A stretch of DNA of 64,000 nt from NCBI GenBank assembly GCA_024760905.1, contig CM045729.1, positions 6,010,163 through 6,074,162 on the forward strand. The letters run 5' to 3'. The DNA is from Plotosus lineatus (Eukaryota; Chordata; Actinopteri; Siluriformes; Plotosidae). The position numbers were made by a program, and so were the translations under genes. Shown here piece after piece: positions 1 through 10,585 of the stretch (the first letter of the stretch is position 1; the number at the start of each line of letters is the position of its first letter). Under the pieces are notes generated by a model, which was given only the letters and a program-made list of their open reading frames with translations, was not told where the DNA came from and ran no database searches.

Positions 1-205
1 GTCTTTTCCTCAGCGCCACTGTTTCTAAACCATACAACATCGCTGGCCTCAACACCGTCTTGTACACTTTTCCTTTCATTCTTGCCGAGACTCTGCTATC
101 ACACATCACACCGGACACTTTTCTCCAACCATTCCAACCTGCCTGCACACGCTTCTTCACCTCTTTTCCACACTCTCCATTGCTCTGGATTGTTGAGCCT
201 AAGTA

Positions 206-1934
206 CAGTAGGCCTTCAACATTCGCGGGGGTTCAGTTCCGAGCCCTCCTGCGAATCGAGATAATCCGCGAGTTCTGTACCCGGAAGTAAAGCCCCATGT
301 ATCACGTCACATGTGTGAATGAGCAGCCGGAAGTAAAATACTATGTATCTATTACATGCGCTAAAATATGCTTCTTAAACACATTCTATAGACAGTCTTA
401 CTCATTAGTACAGTATTAATGTAGTACAATATAGTCATGATTAAGAATTTCTTTTTTAAATTTTTACTCTTATTTTTATTGACAATAAAATATAAACATT
501 ATACAGCATATACTGTTGTAAAGCACTCGTTTAAAAGTCTTTTTCAATTATTATTCCAGTACAGTACCTCAGTTAATTCTGAGAATGTTTGTGCGTGAGA
601 TTTTATGTTCTGCAGCATGTTTAACAACTGATACCAAAAGAATAAACTTTATTACACTTCATGTCCTTTTACATTGAACTTGGAGTGACGTCTCCAAGAT
701 GGCGCTGCCTAGAGGGCGACGTCACGGAGTTCTCAGAGTCAAATTGTTTCTTTGTTGGTTTTAATTTGTTTTATTTGTTTGTTCATGTTTTGCACTATGC
801 TCGTCTATGACCGGTCGACCCTACTACAGCTATGAGCAGCTTCAGCTTCGGCCAACTAAGCACACAACAACTTCTATCGTGAGCTAATCTGCTATGGGAG
901 CTCAATGCTAACCGCACCCCGGCTAACAATAAGCCCAGGCGGAGTTCTCAGAGTCTCCTGAGCTTGGTTAGCACTTCCGGCCATACTGCATGAAAATGTT
1001 CAGTCCTTGCAAAACAAGATGGATTGAGCTTCATGCTCAGATTGCAGTGCAGAGGGATCTACAGGACTGTGTTTCTGTGAAACATGGCTCGAGGAGAGTA
1101 CACACGATAAGGCGATTATACCAGCCGGCTACACGGCCTTCATCCCCTGCAATCCCAAGCGCCGGCGTCATCGTTCGGCCCCTTCCTGCCAGGGCGTCTT
1201 GTTAGCTGGGGTGCAGCTAGCATTAGCTCATTGCTAACCGCACCCCGGCTAACAAGAAGCCCAGTTGAGCATGCTTAGTTATACACGCCCGAAGATACTC
1301 CGATCTTATAGCTGTAGTAGAGTCAATCAGTCGTAGACGAGCATAGTGCAGAATATGAACAAACAAAACAACAAATAAAACAAATTAAAACGAACAAAGA
1401 AACAATTTGACTCTGAGAACTCCACGACATCGCTCTCTGGGCAGCGCCATCTTGAACTCCAACTTCAATGTAAAAGGACATGATGAGTACTGTAATAAAG
1501 TTTATCCTTTTGGTATATCATTTGTTCAACATGCTACAGAACATAAAATCTCACACATAAACATGAACTTAGGTACTGTACTGGAAGAATAATTGAAAAA
1601 GATTTTACTACAACAGTTCAGAGAAAACCGTCGTTTCTCAGGAGAAAGTCTTATTTCTTCAGAAGAGACATCCAGCGTTTTCTATCGCTTAGCCAGAGAA
1701 GACACAGTGTTTGAGTGGTATCATAGAGCTTAACTGTTAATTAAAACACACACAAAAAAAGAGGCTCATTGACAATTTGTGTGCGAATGAGGGAAAGGGG
1801 GCGGGGCATCAGCTCAACCAATCAGGAGAAAGGAGGACAGCCATTGGTTGAATTTGAATCATGTGCCGGTTGTTCGGCAGTCAGCGAATACTCAAACTGT
1901 GGGTGCAAACCCACGAATAGTCAAGGGCCTACTG
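206..1934. mobile_element. foldback element with TA target duplication, carrying a LINE endonuclease fragment
   Basis: The element begins CAGTAGGCC at 206 and ends GGCCTACTG at 1934, flanked by TA on both sides; the interrupted RTE sequence reads straight across when it is removed. The arms are inverted over several hundred bases: for example 595-850 pairs with about 1295-1565. The TA duplication and CAGT start fit the Tc1/mariner-pogo superfamily. No transposase is seen. Between the arms, about 985-1205 reads (+ strand, one frame) LCFCETWLEES...AGYTAF, which resembles the ETWL block of a LINE endonuclease. A 35-bp unit (about 903-937) is repeated directly at about 1229-1263. Confidence 0.8.
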
Positions 1935-2450
1935 TACTTAAAATCCTCCACCTTCTTTATCGCTGCCCCCTGTAACCTCACTGTTCCTCTTGGGTCCTTG
2001 TTGTTCACACACATGTATTCTATCTTACTGAGGATAACCTTCATTCCTCTCCTTTCCAGGGCATACCTCCACCTCTCTAGATTTTCCTGCACTTGTTCTC
2101 TGCTCTCACTACAGATCACAATGTCATCTGCAAACATCATAGTCCATGGAGATTCTTGTCGAACCTCGTCTGTCAGCCTGTCCATCGCCATAGCAAACAA
2201 GAAGGAGCTGAGAGCTGACCCTTGATGCAGTCCCACCTCCACCTTGAACTCTTCTGTCACACCGACAGCACACCTCACCACTGTTTTACATCTCTCATAC
2301 ATGTCCTGCACCACTCTAACATACTTCTCTGCCACTCCAGACTTCCTCATGCAATACCACATTTCTTTTCTTGGCACCCTGTCATATGCTTTCTCCAGAT
2401 CCACAAAGGCACAATGCAGCTTCTTCTGACCTTCTCTGTACTTCTCTATT

Positions 2451-4850
2451 CTTCTTCTTCTTTTACTTTTGGCTGCTCCCTTCATGGGTCGCCACAGCAA
2501 ATCATCCGCCTCCATCTCACCCTGTCCTCTGCATCTTCTTTTCTGACTCCAACGACCTTCATGTCTTCCTTCACCACATCCATAAATCTCTTCTTTGGTC
2601 TTCCTCGAGGCCTTCTGCCTGTTAGTTCCAACCTCAGCATCATACTGCCAATATACTCACTATCCCTCCTCTGTACATGTCCAGACTTCCTCATGCAATA
2701 CCACAGTTCTTCTCTTGGCACCCTGTCATATGCTTTTTCCAGATCCACAAAGGCACAATGTAGCTCCCTCTGACCTTCTCTGTACTTCTCTATTAACATC
2801 CTCAAAGCAAACATTGCATCTTTGGTGCTCTTTCTTGGCATGAAACCAAACTGTTGTTCACAAATGCTGACCTCTGCCCTTAGTCTAGCTTCCACTATTC
2901 TTTCCCATAACTTCATAGTATGGCTCATCAACTTTATCCCTCTGTAGTTGCCGCAACTCTGCACGTCTCCCTTGTTCTTAAAAATGGGCACCAGCACACT
3001 TCTCCTCCACTCCTCCGGCATCTGCTCACTCTCTAGGACCTTGTTGAATGTTCTTGTCAGAAAATGTACTGCTACCTCTCCTAGACACTTCCATACCTCC
3101 ACAGGTATGTCATCAGGACCAACTGCCTTTCCATTCTTCATCCTCCTCAATGCCCTCCTCACTTCACCCTTACTGATCTTTGCTACATCCTGCTCCTCAA
3201 TGGTCACCTCTTCTACTCTTTTTTCTCTCATTTTCCTCATTCATCAGCTCTTCAAAGTACTCTTTCCATCTTCCCAGCACACTTCTGTCATCAGTCAATA
3301 CATTTCCCTCTCTGTCCTTTATCAATCTAACTTGCTGCACGTCCTTCCCATCTCTATTTCTCTGCTGTGCCAACCTGTATAGATCATTTTCTCCCTCTTT
3401 ACTGTCCAACCTATCATACAAGTCATCATACGCCCTCTGTTTGGCCTTAGCCACTGCTACTTTCGCCTTACGCTGTATCTCCCTGTACTCCTGTTTACTC
3501 TCTTCGGTCCTCTCTATGTCCCACTTTTTCTTAGCTAACCTCTTCCTTTGTACACACTCCTGCACTTCCTCATTCCACCACCAAGTCTCCTTATCTACTT
3601 TCCTTCCAGAGGACACACCAAGTACTCTCCTACCTGTGTCCCTGATCACATTTTCTGTGGTTGTCCAGTCATTTGGAAGCACTTCCTGGCCACCCAAAGC
3701 CTGTTTCAACTCCTCTTTGAAGACAACACGACACTCTTCCTTTTTCAACTTTCACCACTTTGTCTTCTGCTCTGCCTTTGCCTTCTTCACCTTCCTCACC
3801 ATCAGCGTCATCCTGCATACCACCATCCTATGCTGTTTGGCAACACTCTCACCCACTACTACTTTGCAGTCACTGACTTCCTTCAAATTACATCGCCTAC
3901 ACAAGATGTAGTCTACCTGTGTGCTCCTCCCTCCGCTTTTATAAGTCACCCTATGCTCCTGTTTCTTCTCAAAGAAAGTATTCACCACAGCCATTTCCAT
4001 CCTTTTTGCAAAATCTATCAACATCTGTCCTTCTGCGTTCCTGTCCTGGATACCAAACCTGCCCATCACTTCCTCGTACCCTCTGTTGCCTGCACCAACA
4101 TGTCCATTGAAGTTTGCACCAATGACCACTCTTTCACCTCTGGGGGTACTCTGCATCACTTCATCTAAGTCACTCCAGAATCTCTCCTTCTCTTTTAGCT
4201 CACAGCCTGCCTGTGGGGCATAAGCACTAACAACATTGAGCATTACACCTTCAATTTCTAACTTGAGACTCATCACTCTGTCTGACACTCTTTTCACTTT
4301 TAGAACATTCCTGACAAACCCCTCCTTCAAGATGACTCCTACTCCATTTCTCTTCCCATCCACACCGTGATAAAACAGCTTAAACCCTGCTCCTAAGCTT
4401 TTAACTTTGCTACCTTTCCACCTGGTCTCCTGAACACACAGTATGTCCACCTTCCTCCTCTGCATCATGTCAGCCAGCTCTCTACCTTTTCTTTGCATAT
4501 TTCCAACATTCAAAGTCCCCACTCTCAGTCCTACACTCATGCCTTTCCTCTTCTCTCTCTGCCTACGGACACGCCTCCCACCTCTCCTTCTTCGACGTCT
4601 TCGACCAACAGTAGTCCAATTTCCATCAGCACCCTGTTGATTGACAGCACTGATGGCGGTCGTTGTTAACCCTGGCCTCGACCGATCCGGTATGGGGGTA
4701 ATACTTCTGATTTGCATCATAAAACTTTGGCATTGGTTTTACGTCAGATGCCCTTCCTGACACAACCCTCTGCATTTCTCCGGGCTTGGGACCGGCATGA
4801 GGGGGAGAGACACTGGCTAGTGCCCCCCCCCCCCACCTCATGGCTGCATT
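2451..4850 (-). mobile_element. RTE-clade LINE inserted into another RTE copy, 16-bp target duplication
   Basis: A 2.4-kb element on the - strand, from its 5' leader (4850) to its AAG-rich 3' tail (2451). It is flanked by a perfect 16-bp duplication, TCTGTACTTCTCTATT, at 2435-2450 and 4851-4866. An apurinic-type endonuclease is encoded at about 4720-3752 (motifs [20 protein letters not shown]). A linker follows at about 3748-3197, then the start of the RT ([34 protein letters not shown]). At about 2680 the RT jumps directly to the C-terminal HVQRRDSEYIG block, so the catalytic FADD region is deleted. The copy therefore cannot encode an active RT. Frame changes occur near 3750 and 3200. Confidence 0.9.
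3752..4720 (-). pseudogene. RTE endonuclease domain (broken LINE ORF)
   Basis: This 322-codon open segment carries the exonuclease/endonuclease/phosphatase-type domain that nicks target DNA for target-primed reverse transcription. Visible blocks are LRVGTLNVG near the N-terminus, [38 protein letters not shown], and THE-like [10 protein letters not shown] near the C-terminus. One catalytic-region block reads GANFNGHVG where other copies have GADFNGHVG, so the Asp of the DFN motif is changed to Asn; this probably inactivates it. The frame breaks at 3752 before the linker region. Confidence 0.85.
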
Positions 4851-5457
4851 TCTGTACTTCTCTATTAACATCCTCAAAGCAAACACTGCACCTGTGGTGC
4901 TCTTTCTTGGCAAGAAACCAAACTGTTGTTCACAAATGCTGACCTCTGCCCTTAGTCTTGCTTCCACTATTCTTTCCCATAAGTTCATTGTATGGCTCAT
5001 CAACTTTATCCCTCTCTAGCTGCCACAACTCTGCACGTCTCCCTTGTTCTTAAAAAATGGGCACAAGCACACTTCTCCTCCATTCCTCCGGCTTCTGCTC
5101 ACTCTCTAAGACCTTGTTGAATGTTCTTGTCAGAAAATCTACTGCTGCCTCTCCTAGACACTTCCATACCTCCACCGGTATGTCAACAGGACCAACTGCC
5201 TTTCCACTCTTCATCCTCTTCAATGCTCTCCTCACTTCACCCTTACTAATCTTTGCTACTTCCTGGTCCTCAACGGTCACCTCTTCTGTTCTTTTTTCTC
5301 TCTCATTTTCCTCATTCATCAACTCTTCAAAGTACTCTTTCCATCTTCCCAGCACACTTCTGTCATCAGTCAATACATTTCCCTCTCTGTCCTTTATCAC
5401 TCTAACTTGCTGCACGTCCTTTCCGTCTTTATTTCTCTGCTGTGCCAACCTGTATAA

Positions 5458-5546
5458 ATAATATTGATAGCAATATGATAATAATAATAACAAAATAATA
5501 TCAGTGATTATATCAACAACAACAAAACAACAACAACAACAACAAC

Positions 5547-5577
<31 letters not shown>
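5458..5577. repeat. AAC/AAT-rich simple repeat
   Basis: CAA and ATA trinucleotide runs follow the truncated 5' end of the RTE copy. The same ATA repeat resumes at 7227 after the inverted-repeat element, showing that the element inserted into it. Confidence 0.8.
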
Positions 5578-5578
<1 letters not shown>

Positions 5579-6300
5579 AGACGCTCCCCGACTTATGTTT
5601 TTAATTGGTTCCAGACAGCCAGACAGTAAGTTGAAAGTGAATGTAAGTTGTTACAGTGATGTATGACGTGTGACATATGATGCTCATACTGTACTATACA
5701 TCCATAAATACCATTACCGTATCTCATAAAACACCCCTAAATCAATTATTATAAATATAACATTGTAAAATAATATAAAATATATCAAATAATATCAACA
5801 TTCATTTCAAATAAATTATATTCAAGCAAAATAATTTCAAATTGATAAATTTTAATCAAATTCACTCATCAAATATCAAATACAGTATCAAATATAACCT
5901 TTAACATTCTCTGTGATGCGATCTTCCTGCTTGTAAATGGTTCTGATGGTCGACGGATGGTCATATGACATGAAGCTGAGCTGACTCATTTAAATGAAGC
6001 TTAAAACAGCCAATCAAGGCTTACAATATGTGAGGCGCTCAACACCGAAAGTAGTGCACTTGCTGAAAGTGGTTTACTTGCTTGAAACAAAGCGTGGGTT
6101 ATCCGGACTTCGGGTCTTTTAAGTGCGCAAGGGCGCCATTGAACTCGTTTAGTACTCAGCCTGCACTGATGTCAATCACTGATGTGAATCAGCAGAGCAG
6201 AGACTTTTCTTTCTTGAGTTCTCATTCATTTTACAACTCTCTTTGCTTAACTGTGTGTGCATGGTAGATTGTGCCAATCTGAGCAGATAGTTAATTCATC

Positions 6301-6308
<8 letters not shown>

Positions 6309-6382
<74 letters not shown>
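6309..6382. repeat. (TA)n microsatellite
   Basis: An almost perfect TA array of about 74 bp. Matching arrays lie at about 6655-6726, 7003-7056 and 7121-7167, bracketing the SINE and the hairpin. Confidence 0.95.
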
Positions 6383-6385
<3 letters not shown>

Positions 6386-6651
6386 ATGTGGATGCTTAAA
6401 TAGCGCATATTTCATACAATTGAGAGTATGCTCAATGTGTATGAGACCCCAGCGCTCCCTGAGCTCCGGGCACTCGTTGCCACTGTATGGCACCAGTTGT
6501 TGCGTTGTTCTATCCTTTTGATGCTGAGCGCCAAGCAGGAAGCCACAACTCCCAAATTTTAACGTCTCATGGTATGACGCGGCCGGATTCAAACTACGAC
6601 CTTCCGGAGGATAAAGCGGACACTCTACCAACTGAGCTAAATCTCTCGTAA

Positions 6652-6654
<3 letters not shown>
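6383..6654 (-). mobile_element. tRNA-derived SINE with A and B boxes
   Basis: On the - strand the head reads TTTAGCTCAGTTGGTAGAGT (A box region), then about 30 nt further GGTCGTAGTTTGAATCC (B box). This is tRNA-like but the body does not fold as a complete tRNA and it continues about 200 bp further, so it is a SINE rather than a tRNA gene. It lies between two TA arrays. Confidence 0.7.
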
Positions 6655-6728
<74 letters not shown>

Positions 6729-6731
6729 TAT

Positions 6732-6912
6732 AAAAGGACAGGACAAAGACTTTCTATTGAAACTCCATTTATCACTACAGATCTGTTTCGATGGGTGGTG
6801 AAACCATTTTCTTCTATAATCACCTGAAGAGAGAGGATGGTTTCACCACCCCTCGAAACAGATCTGTAGTGATAAATGGAGTTTCAATAGAAAGTCTTTG
6901 TCCTGTCCTTTT
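6732..6912. repeat. long hairpin, arms about 76 bp, loop about 29 bp
   Basis: 6732-6807 and 6837-6912 are inverted copies that differ at about one position. The arms include AAAAGGACAGGACAAAGAC and its complement. The outer flanks are TA and CT/TA microsatellites. Confidence 0.9.
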
Positions 6913-6964
6913 ATTTTTGTTATTTGCTCTACCAAAAAGTATTGAGCACTCTCCTACGGAAGGA

Positions 6965-6968
<4 letters not shown>

Positions 6969-7056
<88 letters not shown>
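6969..7056. repeat. (CT)n followed by (TA)n
   Basis: A CT array of about 34 bp runs directly into a TA array of about 54 bp. Confidence 0.95.
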
Positions 7057-7058
<2 letters not shown>

Positions 7059-7114
7059 ATCACAGTCATTACATCAGCGTACTACGTAGGTACGTCTAAA
7101 CTCAAAATCTGATT

Positions 7115-7172
<58 letters not shown>

Positions 7173-7254
7173 AACGTAAAAGTGAAAAAAACGTAAAATG
7201 GATGAACGTAAGTCGGGAAGCGTCTGTAATAATAATAATAATAATAGTAGTAGT

Positions 7255-7446
7255 AGGATCCTGAGGTTGGAACCACCAGGCAGAAGGCCTAGAGGAAGAC
7301 CAAAGAGAAGATTTATGGATGTGGTGAAGGAGGACATGAAGGTCGTTGGAGTAAGAGTAGAAGATGCAGAGGACAGGATGAGATGCAGGCAGTTCATTTG
7401 CTGTGGCGACTCCTGAAGGGAACAGCCAAAAGGAAAAGGAGAAGAT
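7255..7446 (+). mobile_element. RTE 3'-end fragment
   Basis: This encodes the C-terminal RTE block ([20 protein letters not shown], then AEDRMR and CCGDS) followed by the short 3' tail with GGAACAGCC and AAAAGGAAAAGG. It is severely 5' truncated and sits in the opposite orientation to the RTE copies at 1-5457. Confidence 0.85.
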
Positions 7447-7606
7447 ATGTGTTTGTGTCAGGTCATATCAGTTTGGGAGGTGGTTGGAAAAGATTAATTG
7501 TTTTTCTATTATTTCCGATTGGGAAATTTTGTTTTATCTAATGAACATTTTGCCTTACGAGCCCACCCTCGGAACGGATTAATTTCATAAGTCGCGGTAC
7601 TACTGT
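7447..7606. mobile_element. partial Tigger-type MITE, right end
   Basis: The stretch ends with GGTACTACTGTA and contains the GAACGGATTAATTTCATAAG block found in other MITEs here (for example 53603-53781). The left end is missing. Confidence 0.6.
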
Positions 7607-7838
7607 ATAGGTGAATGCATGGACAGATACACAGATGGATGGATAGCTAGACTGGTAAATAAATTGATGGATGAAGAGATGGATAGATGGATGGATGGAT
7701 ATCCCTTTAATACGTTACCTGTGTTTATAAACTATGCATGAGCCTGGGGATCTGATTTCCTTTCTGAATCATGATGTATAAGAACCGATGTAGAATCAAA
7801 TCAAATAGAAGACAAAATTCTGTGGGCACGTCGAAATA

Positions 7839-8122
7839 CAGTGACACCTCACCTTACGAAATTAATCCGTTCCAGAACCTTTTTCGTAACCTGGATGTTT
7901 CGTAAATTGAACTGCATTTTATATGTAAAACGTGTGATTCCTTCCAAGGCCCCCAATACTACCCCCTGAACCCTTTAAAAATGATAAAAGCATACCTTTT
8001 AAGACCTTCTGCTTCAATATGGTACTGACGGTAGACGGGTTTGGCCATAATCCTTTGCGATATCACTCAACTACATGCCACAAGCCCGCTTCTTCTTTTC
8101 ACTCGCACCGGAAATCACACGG

Positions 8123-8175
<53 letters not shown>

Positions 8176-8492
8176 GACCATGTCTTTTTAGCAGAGTTAT
8201 CTTACAAATGTTTCTGGAAGGTTAAAAGCAATGAGCACACTCAAAAACTCTGTCCTTTACACGAAAAGCATTATGGGAGATGCAGCTCCATAATAGCCAA
8301 TGGGAAGGAGTTGCATCATCCCTCCTAGCCAATGGGAGGCCAGCGAGGCAGGATGTTGGAAGATAGTTATGGGAGAGCAGCTTGTGCATTGTTTGAATGT
8401 TTGAATGGCCTGTTTTGTTTCGTATACAGAAACAAAAAATTTTGGAAAATGTTTTTCGTTTGCTGGAACTATCGTAAGGTGAGGTACCACTG
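7839..8492. mobile_element. Tigger-type MITE with TA target duplication
   Basis: The left end CAGTGACACCTCACCTTACG and the right end CGTAAGGTGAGGTACCACTG are inverted repeats, flanked by TA (7837-7838 and 8493-8494). It has no transposase. A GT microsatellite (8126-8175) has expanded inside. The same terminal motif recurs at 43285-44165 and elsewhere. Confidence 0.85.
8126..8175. repeat. (GT)n microsatellite
   Basis: A GT array of about 50 bp inside the MITE. A CA array lies at 8563-8607. Confidence 0.95.
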
Positions 8493-8562
8493 TATAATGA
8501 AAAAAATAAACAACTACATAACCAACCCAGTGAGCACTAAAACAGTTGGGGGAGTCTATCAC

Positions 8563-8607
<45 letters not shown>

Positions 8608-8609
<2 letters not shown>

Positions 8610-9023
8610 CTAATTGGGCTGAAGAAGGACGCTGCAGTACCCGGAGGTTATATCTAAACTGAACCCAGAAACGGCTTCAGTGAGCCGAGACTTGAACCCA
8701 GCAACTTCTTGCTTTGACTCCTCCTCGGACCATGACTCCACCGTAACACCCTAAGTGGCTTGGACCTTTTCCAGGATGACAGTGTGACAATACCCTTGAG
8801 CACAAAATGGAACTAAAATGGTATTTCTCAGTATTACTGATGGAGAAAGTTCTGATGATGGAACTTCTGGTAGTTCTGGAATGACTGCAAGTTCTGATGA
8901 TGTGTAAAGACAGAACTCTAACGTTTCTTGGTCGTCCTAATGTCCTCTGGTGTCCGCCCGCAAACAACCGCAGGCTTGCCAAGTCTAATTATATTTTACT
9001 CAACTGGCTGAAGTCACAGCAGC
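8608..9023. other. intergenic, nothing recognised
   Basis: I see no coding sequence or clear repeat family. The short reading frames on either strand have no recognisable domains. Confidence 0.5.
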
Positions 9024-9236
9024 GGGGCAGCTGTGCCCTAATGGTCAGAGAAGCGGATTTAGGACCGAAGGTTACTGGTTCGAGTCCTGAAGCAGCAGGA
9101 AAAATGTGTGGGGGTGGGGCAGTGAACTGCACCTTCTTGGCTCAAGCTCCCACCTAACCCCCAACTGATCTCTGGACACACCTGTGTGTGTGTGTGTGTG
9201 TGTGTGTGCACTCACTTGGTTGGGTAAATGCAAAGG
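9024..9236 (+). mobile_element. tRNA-derived SINE, family ending AACCAGCAGGAAAAATGTGTG
   Basis: The head GGGGCAGCTGTGCCCTAATG followed by GGTTACTGGTTCGAGTCC gives A- and B-box-like motifs. Then comes AGCAGGAAAAATGTGTG and a GT-rich tail. Two relatives lie at 15421-15648 and 20934-21127. Confidence 0.75.
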
Positions 9237-9378
9237 CAATAATAACATATTAATAAAGAACCATGTTTCCCATTCTTATAGCTAATACTGTATTGCTGTA
9301 CAGTAAGACACGCCTCCATGGGCGGGGCATATTTTTTCTAAGAAACCTTTCATTGTTTTTTTAACACAAACAAAAGTC

Positions 9379-9706
9379 ATTCATTCCTGATTTGAACCGC
9401 GTAATCCTAATTAGGGTCGCAAGGATCCTGGCACCCATCTCAGCTGACTCTAGGTGACGGCAGTGTACACCCTGGGTGGCTCGCAAGGCCGTCGCAGGGC
9501 AGAAACACGCTGACGTCTATGCGGCTCCTCTTTACGAAAGTCAGCAATGGTTTTTCTACATGAACCTCCACCACGGACCACCGTGGAGACGGTGAGAGAC
9601 CTGGTCGGCCTTTGGTAACCCAGTTAGTTGCACTGCAGTGGACAGCAGTGACAACCCGGTGATAGTGGGGCCTGAACCCCTGACCTTCGGATCAGTCATC
9701 CGGCCG
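9379..9706 (-). mobile_element. SINE (CCTAATTAGGGTC-tailed family)
   Basis: Reverse-oriented copy of a roughly 330-bp repeat whose fullest copy is 58767-59113. Shared blocks are CCTAATTAGGGTC, AGAAACACGCTGACG, GTCAGCAATGG and CCAGTTAG. Confidence 0.75.
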
Positions 9707-10355
9707 ACATCTAAAGTATTTTTTAAGATAAAATGAAGAGAATGTTTCAGGAAATGATTGAACAATTTTCGGGACAACTACAAAAATCCGGGATTGATTT
9801 CGAGGACGCTTTAAGAGTAAATTTGAATCCGGCCGGCAGATGGCGACATAAACAAAAAAATCAACTGCCATAACTTTAACCATGACATGACCATGAAATC
9901 TGCAATAACCTACTTTTCTACTGCACCTCGCTTCTGCTGGTTGAGGATAAAGATTCCCAGAGCAGCCGGACAGAAGAGCACCAACAGAATAAATAAATAA
10001 ATAAACAAATAATTAATAATAATAAAAAAAAAACCTGGGAAGAGAAATAAACAAAATCTCCAGACAGATTCAAGAGAATATTATGCAGACATGTTTGTTG
10101 AGTGAGGGGCTGAGTGGAGGAGCTGCAACGGTTTCATGCCCTGCTGGGCTTTGCTTGCTCTGTAGCACTGTGAGTAGGTTCCAGGGTTGAAGTTTGGAGA
10201 AGACTCTGAGAAGTCGGTGAGATCACAGCTGAGTTCCGGGGTGAGTTTGCTCAGAGGAACTTGAGACGAGACAAGAAGACTCAGATTTCTCTGTATCTGT
10301 AATCAAATTTCTTCTTCTGCACATGATGAAGAGCAAGAGGTAGGTGCTTCATCAC

Positions 10356-10360
<5 letters not shown>
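9707..10360. other. intergenic; possible non-coding exon of smAKAP
   Basis: No protein-coding signal. The stretch 10085-10340 is complex sequence ending in a donor-like AAGAG/GTAGGT, so it could include a 5'UTR exon of smAKAP. This rests only on the splice-site match. Confidence 0.25.
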
Positions 10361-10396
<36 letters not shown>

Positions 10397-10526
10397 CCAG
10401 GGTATCACAGATCTTACAATCATCATCACTCTTCTCATTACTATTATGATTATTGTTAATAATGATGATGATGATGATGATGATGATAGTTTAATACTGT
10501 TCTGAGCTTGATGATCTTGATACACA

Positions 10527-10580
<54 letters not shown>
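10361..10580. repeat. (CA)n, (TGA)n and (GT)n microsatellites
   Basis: CA at 10361-10393, TGA at about 10461-10488 and GT at about 10531-10580. Confidence 0.9.

Positions 10581-10585
<5 letters not shown>

Larger units (their letters stand above)
1..5457 (-). mobile_element. host RTE-clade LINE copy, interrupted twice (segments 1-205, 1935-2450, 4851-5457)
   Basis: This is a 5'-truncated non-LTR retrotransposon on the - strand. It starts at about 5457 with codons matching [18 protein letters not shown] and runs through the linker and early reverse-transcriptase region to IEKYR at 4851. It resumes at 2450 with [17 protein letters not shown], includes the RT catalytic motif [10 protein letters not shown] near 2140, and continues past position 1. 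The NYRGI-type motif and FADD box indicate the RTE clade; the exact subfamily is not assigned. Several frameshifts are present. It is split by a second RTE copy (2451-4850) and by a foldback element (206-1934). Removing both inserts restores a continuous alignment with other copies in this window. Confidence 0.85.
5578..7226. mobile_element. TA-flanked inverted-repeat element (CAGACGCTCCCCGACTTA family)
   Basis: The left end CAGACGCTCCCCGACTTA (5578) is inverted at the right end (about 7209-7226, TAAGTCGGGAAGCGTCTG; left and right differ slightly), with TA on each side. A second copy of the family is at 61647-62642. No transposase reading frame is visible, so it is non-autonomous. Its interior has been expanded by several TA arrays, a tRNA-like SINE (6383-6654) and a long hairpin (6732-6912). 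The ends and TA target resemble pogo/Tigger-type elements; that assignment is tentative. Confidence 0.8.

Noticed and set aside
3180..3911. A 243-codon open frame on the + strand, and similar long + frames at 2222-2773, 3548-4168, 29597-30181 and 30196-30891
   Set aside because: They are antisense to RTE endonuclease/RT coding sequence, are rich in Leu, Ser and Phe from reversed codons, and recur wherever the RTE occurs. They have no motif of their own.
6383..6654. A tRNA gene on the - strand
   Set aside because: A and B box motifs are present but the sequence does not give a complete cloverleaf, and about 200 bp of unrelated body follows. It fits a SINE. The same applies to the tRNA-like heads at 9024, 15421, 20934, 31984, 42326 and 58767.
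6820..7059. Open frames encoding Tyr-Ile or Arg-Glu repeats
   Set aside because: They are translations of TA, CT and GT microsatellites, as also at 6296-6823, 8257-8607, 10530-10868 and 47775-47972.
6309..7167. CRISPR-like or satellite array
   Set aside because: The repeats are simple TA arrays separated by a SINE and a hairpin; there are no regular spacers.
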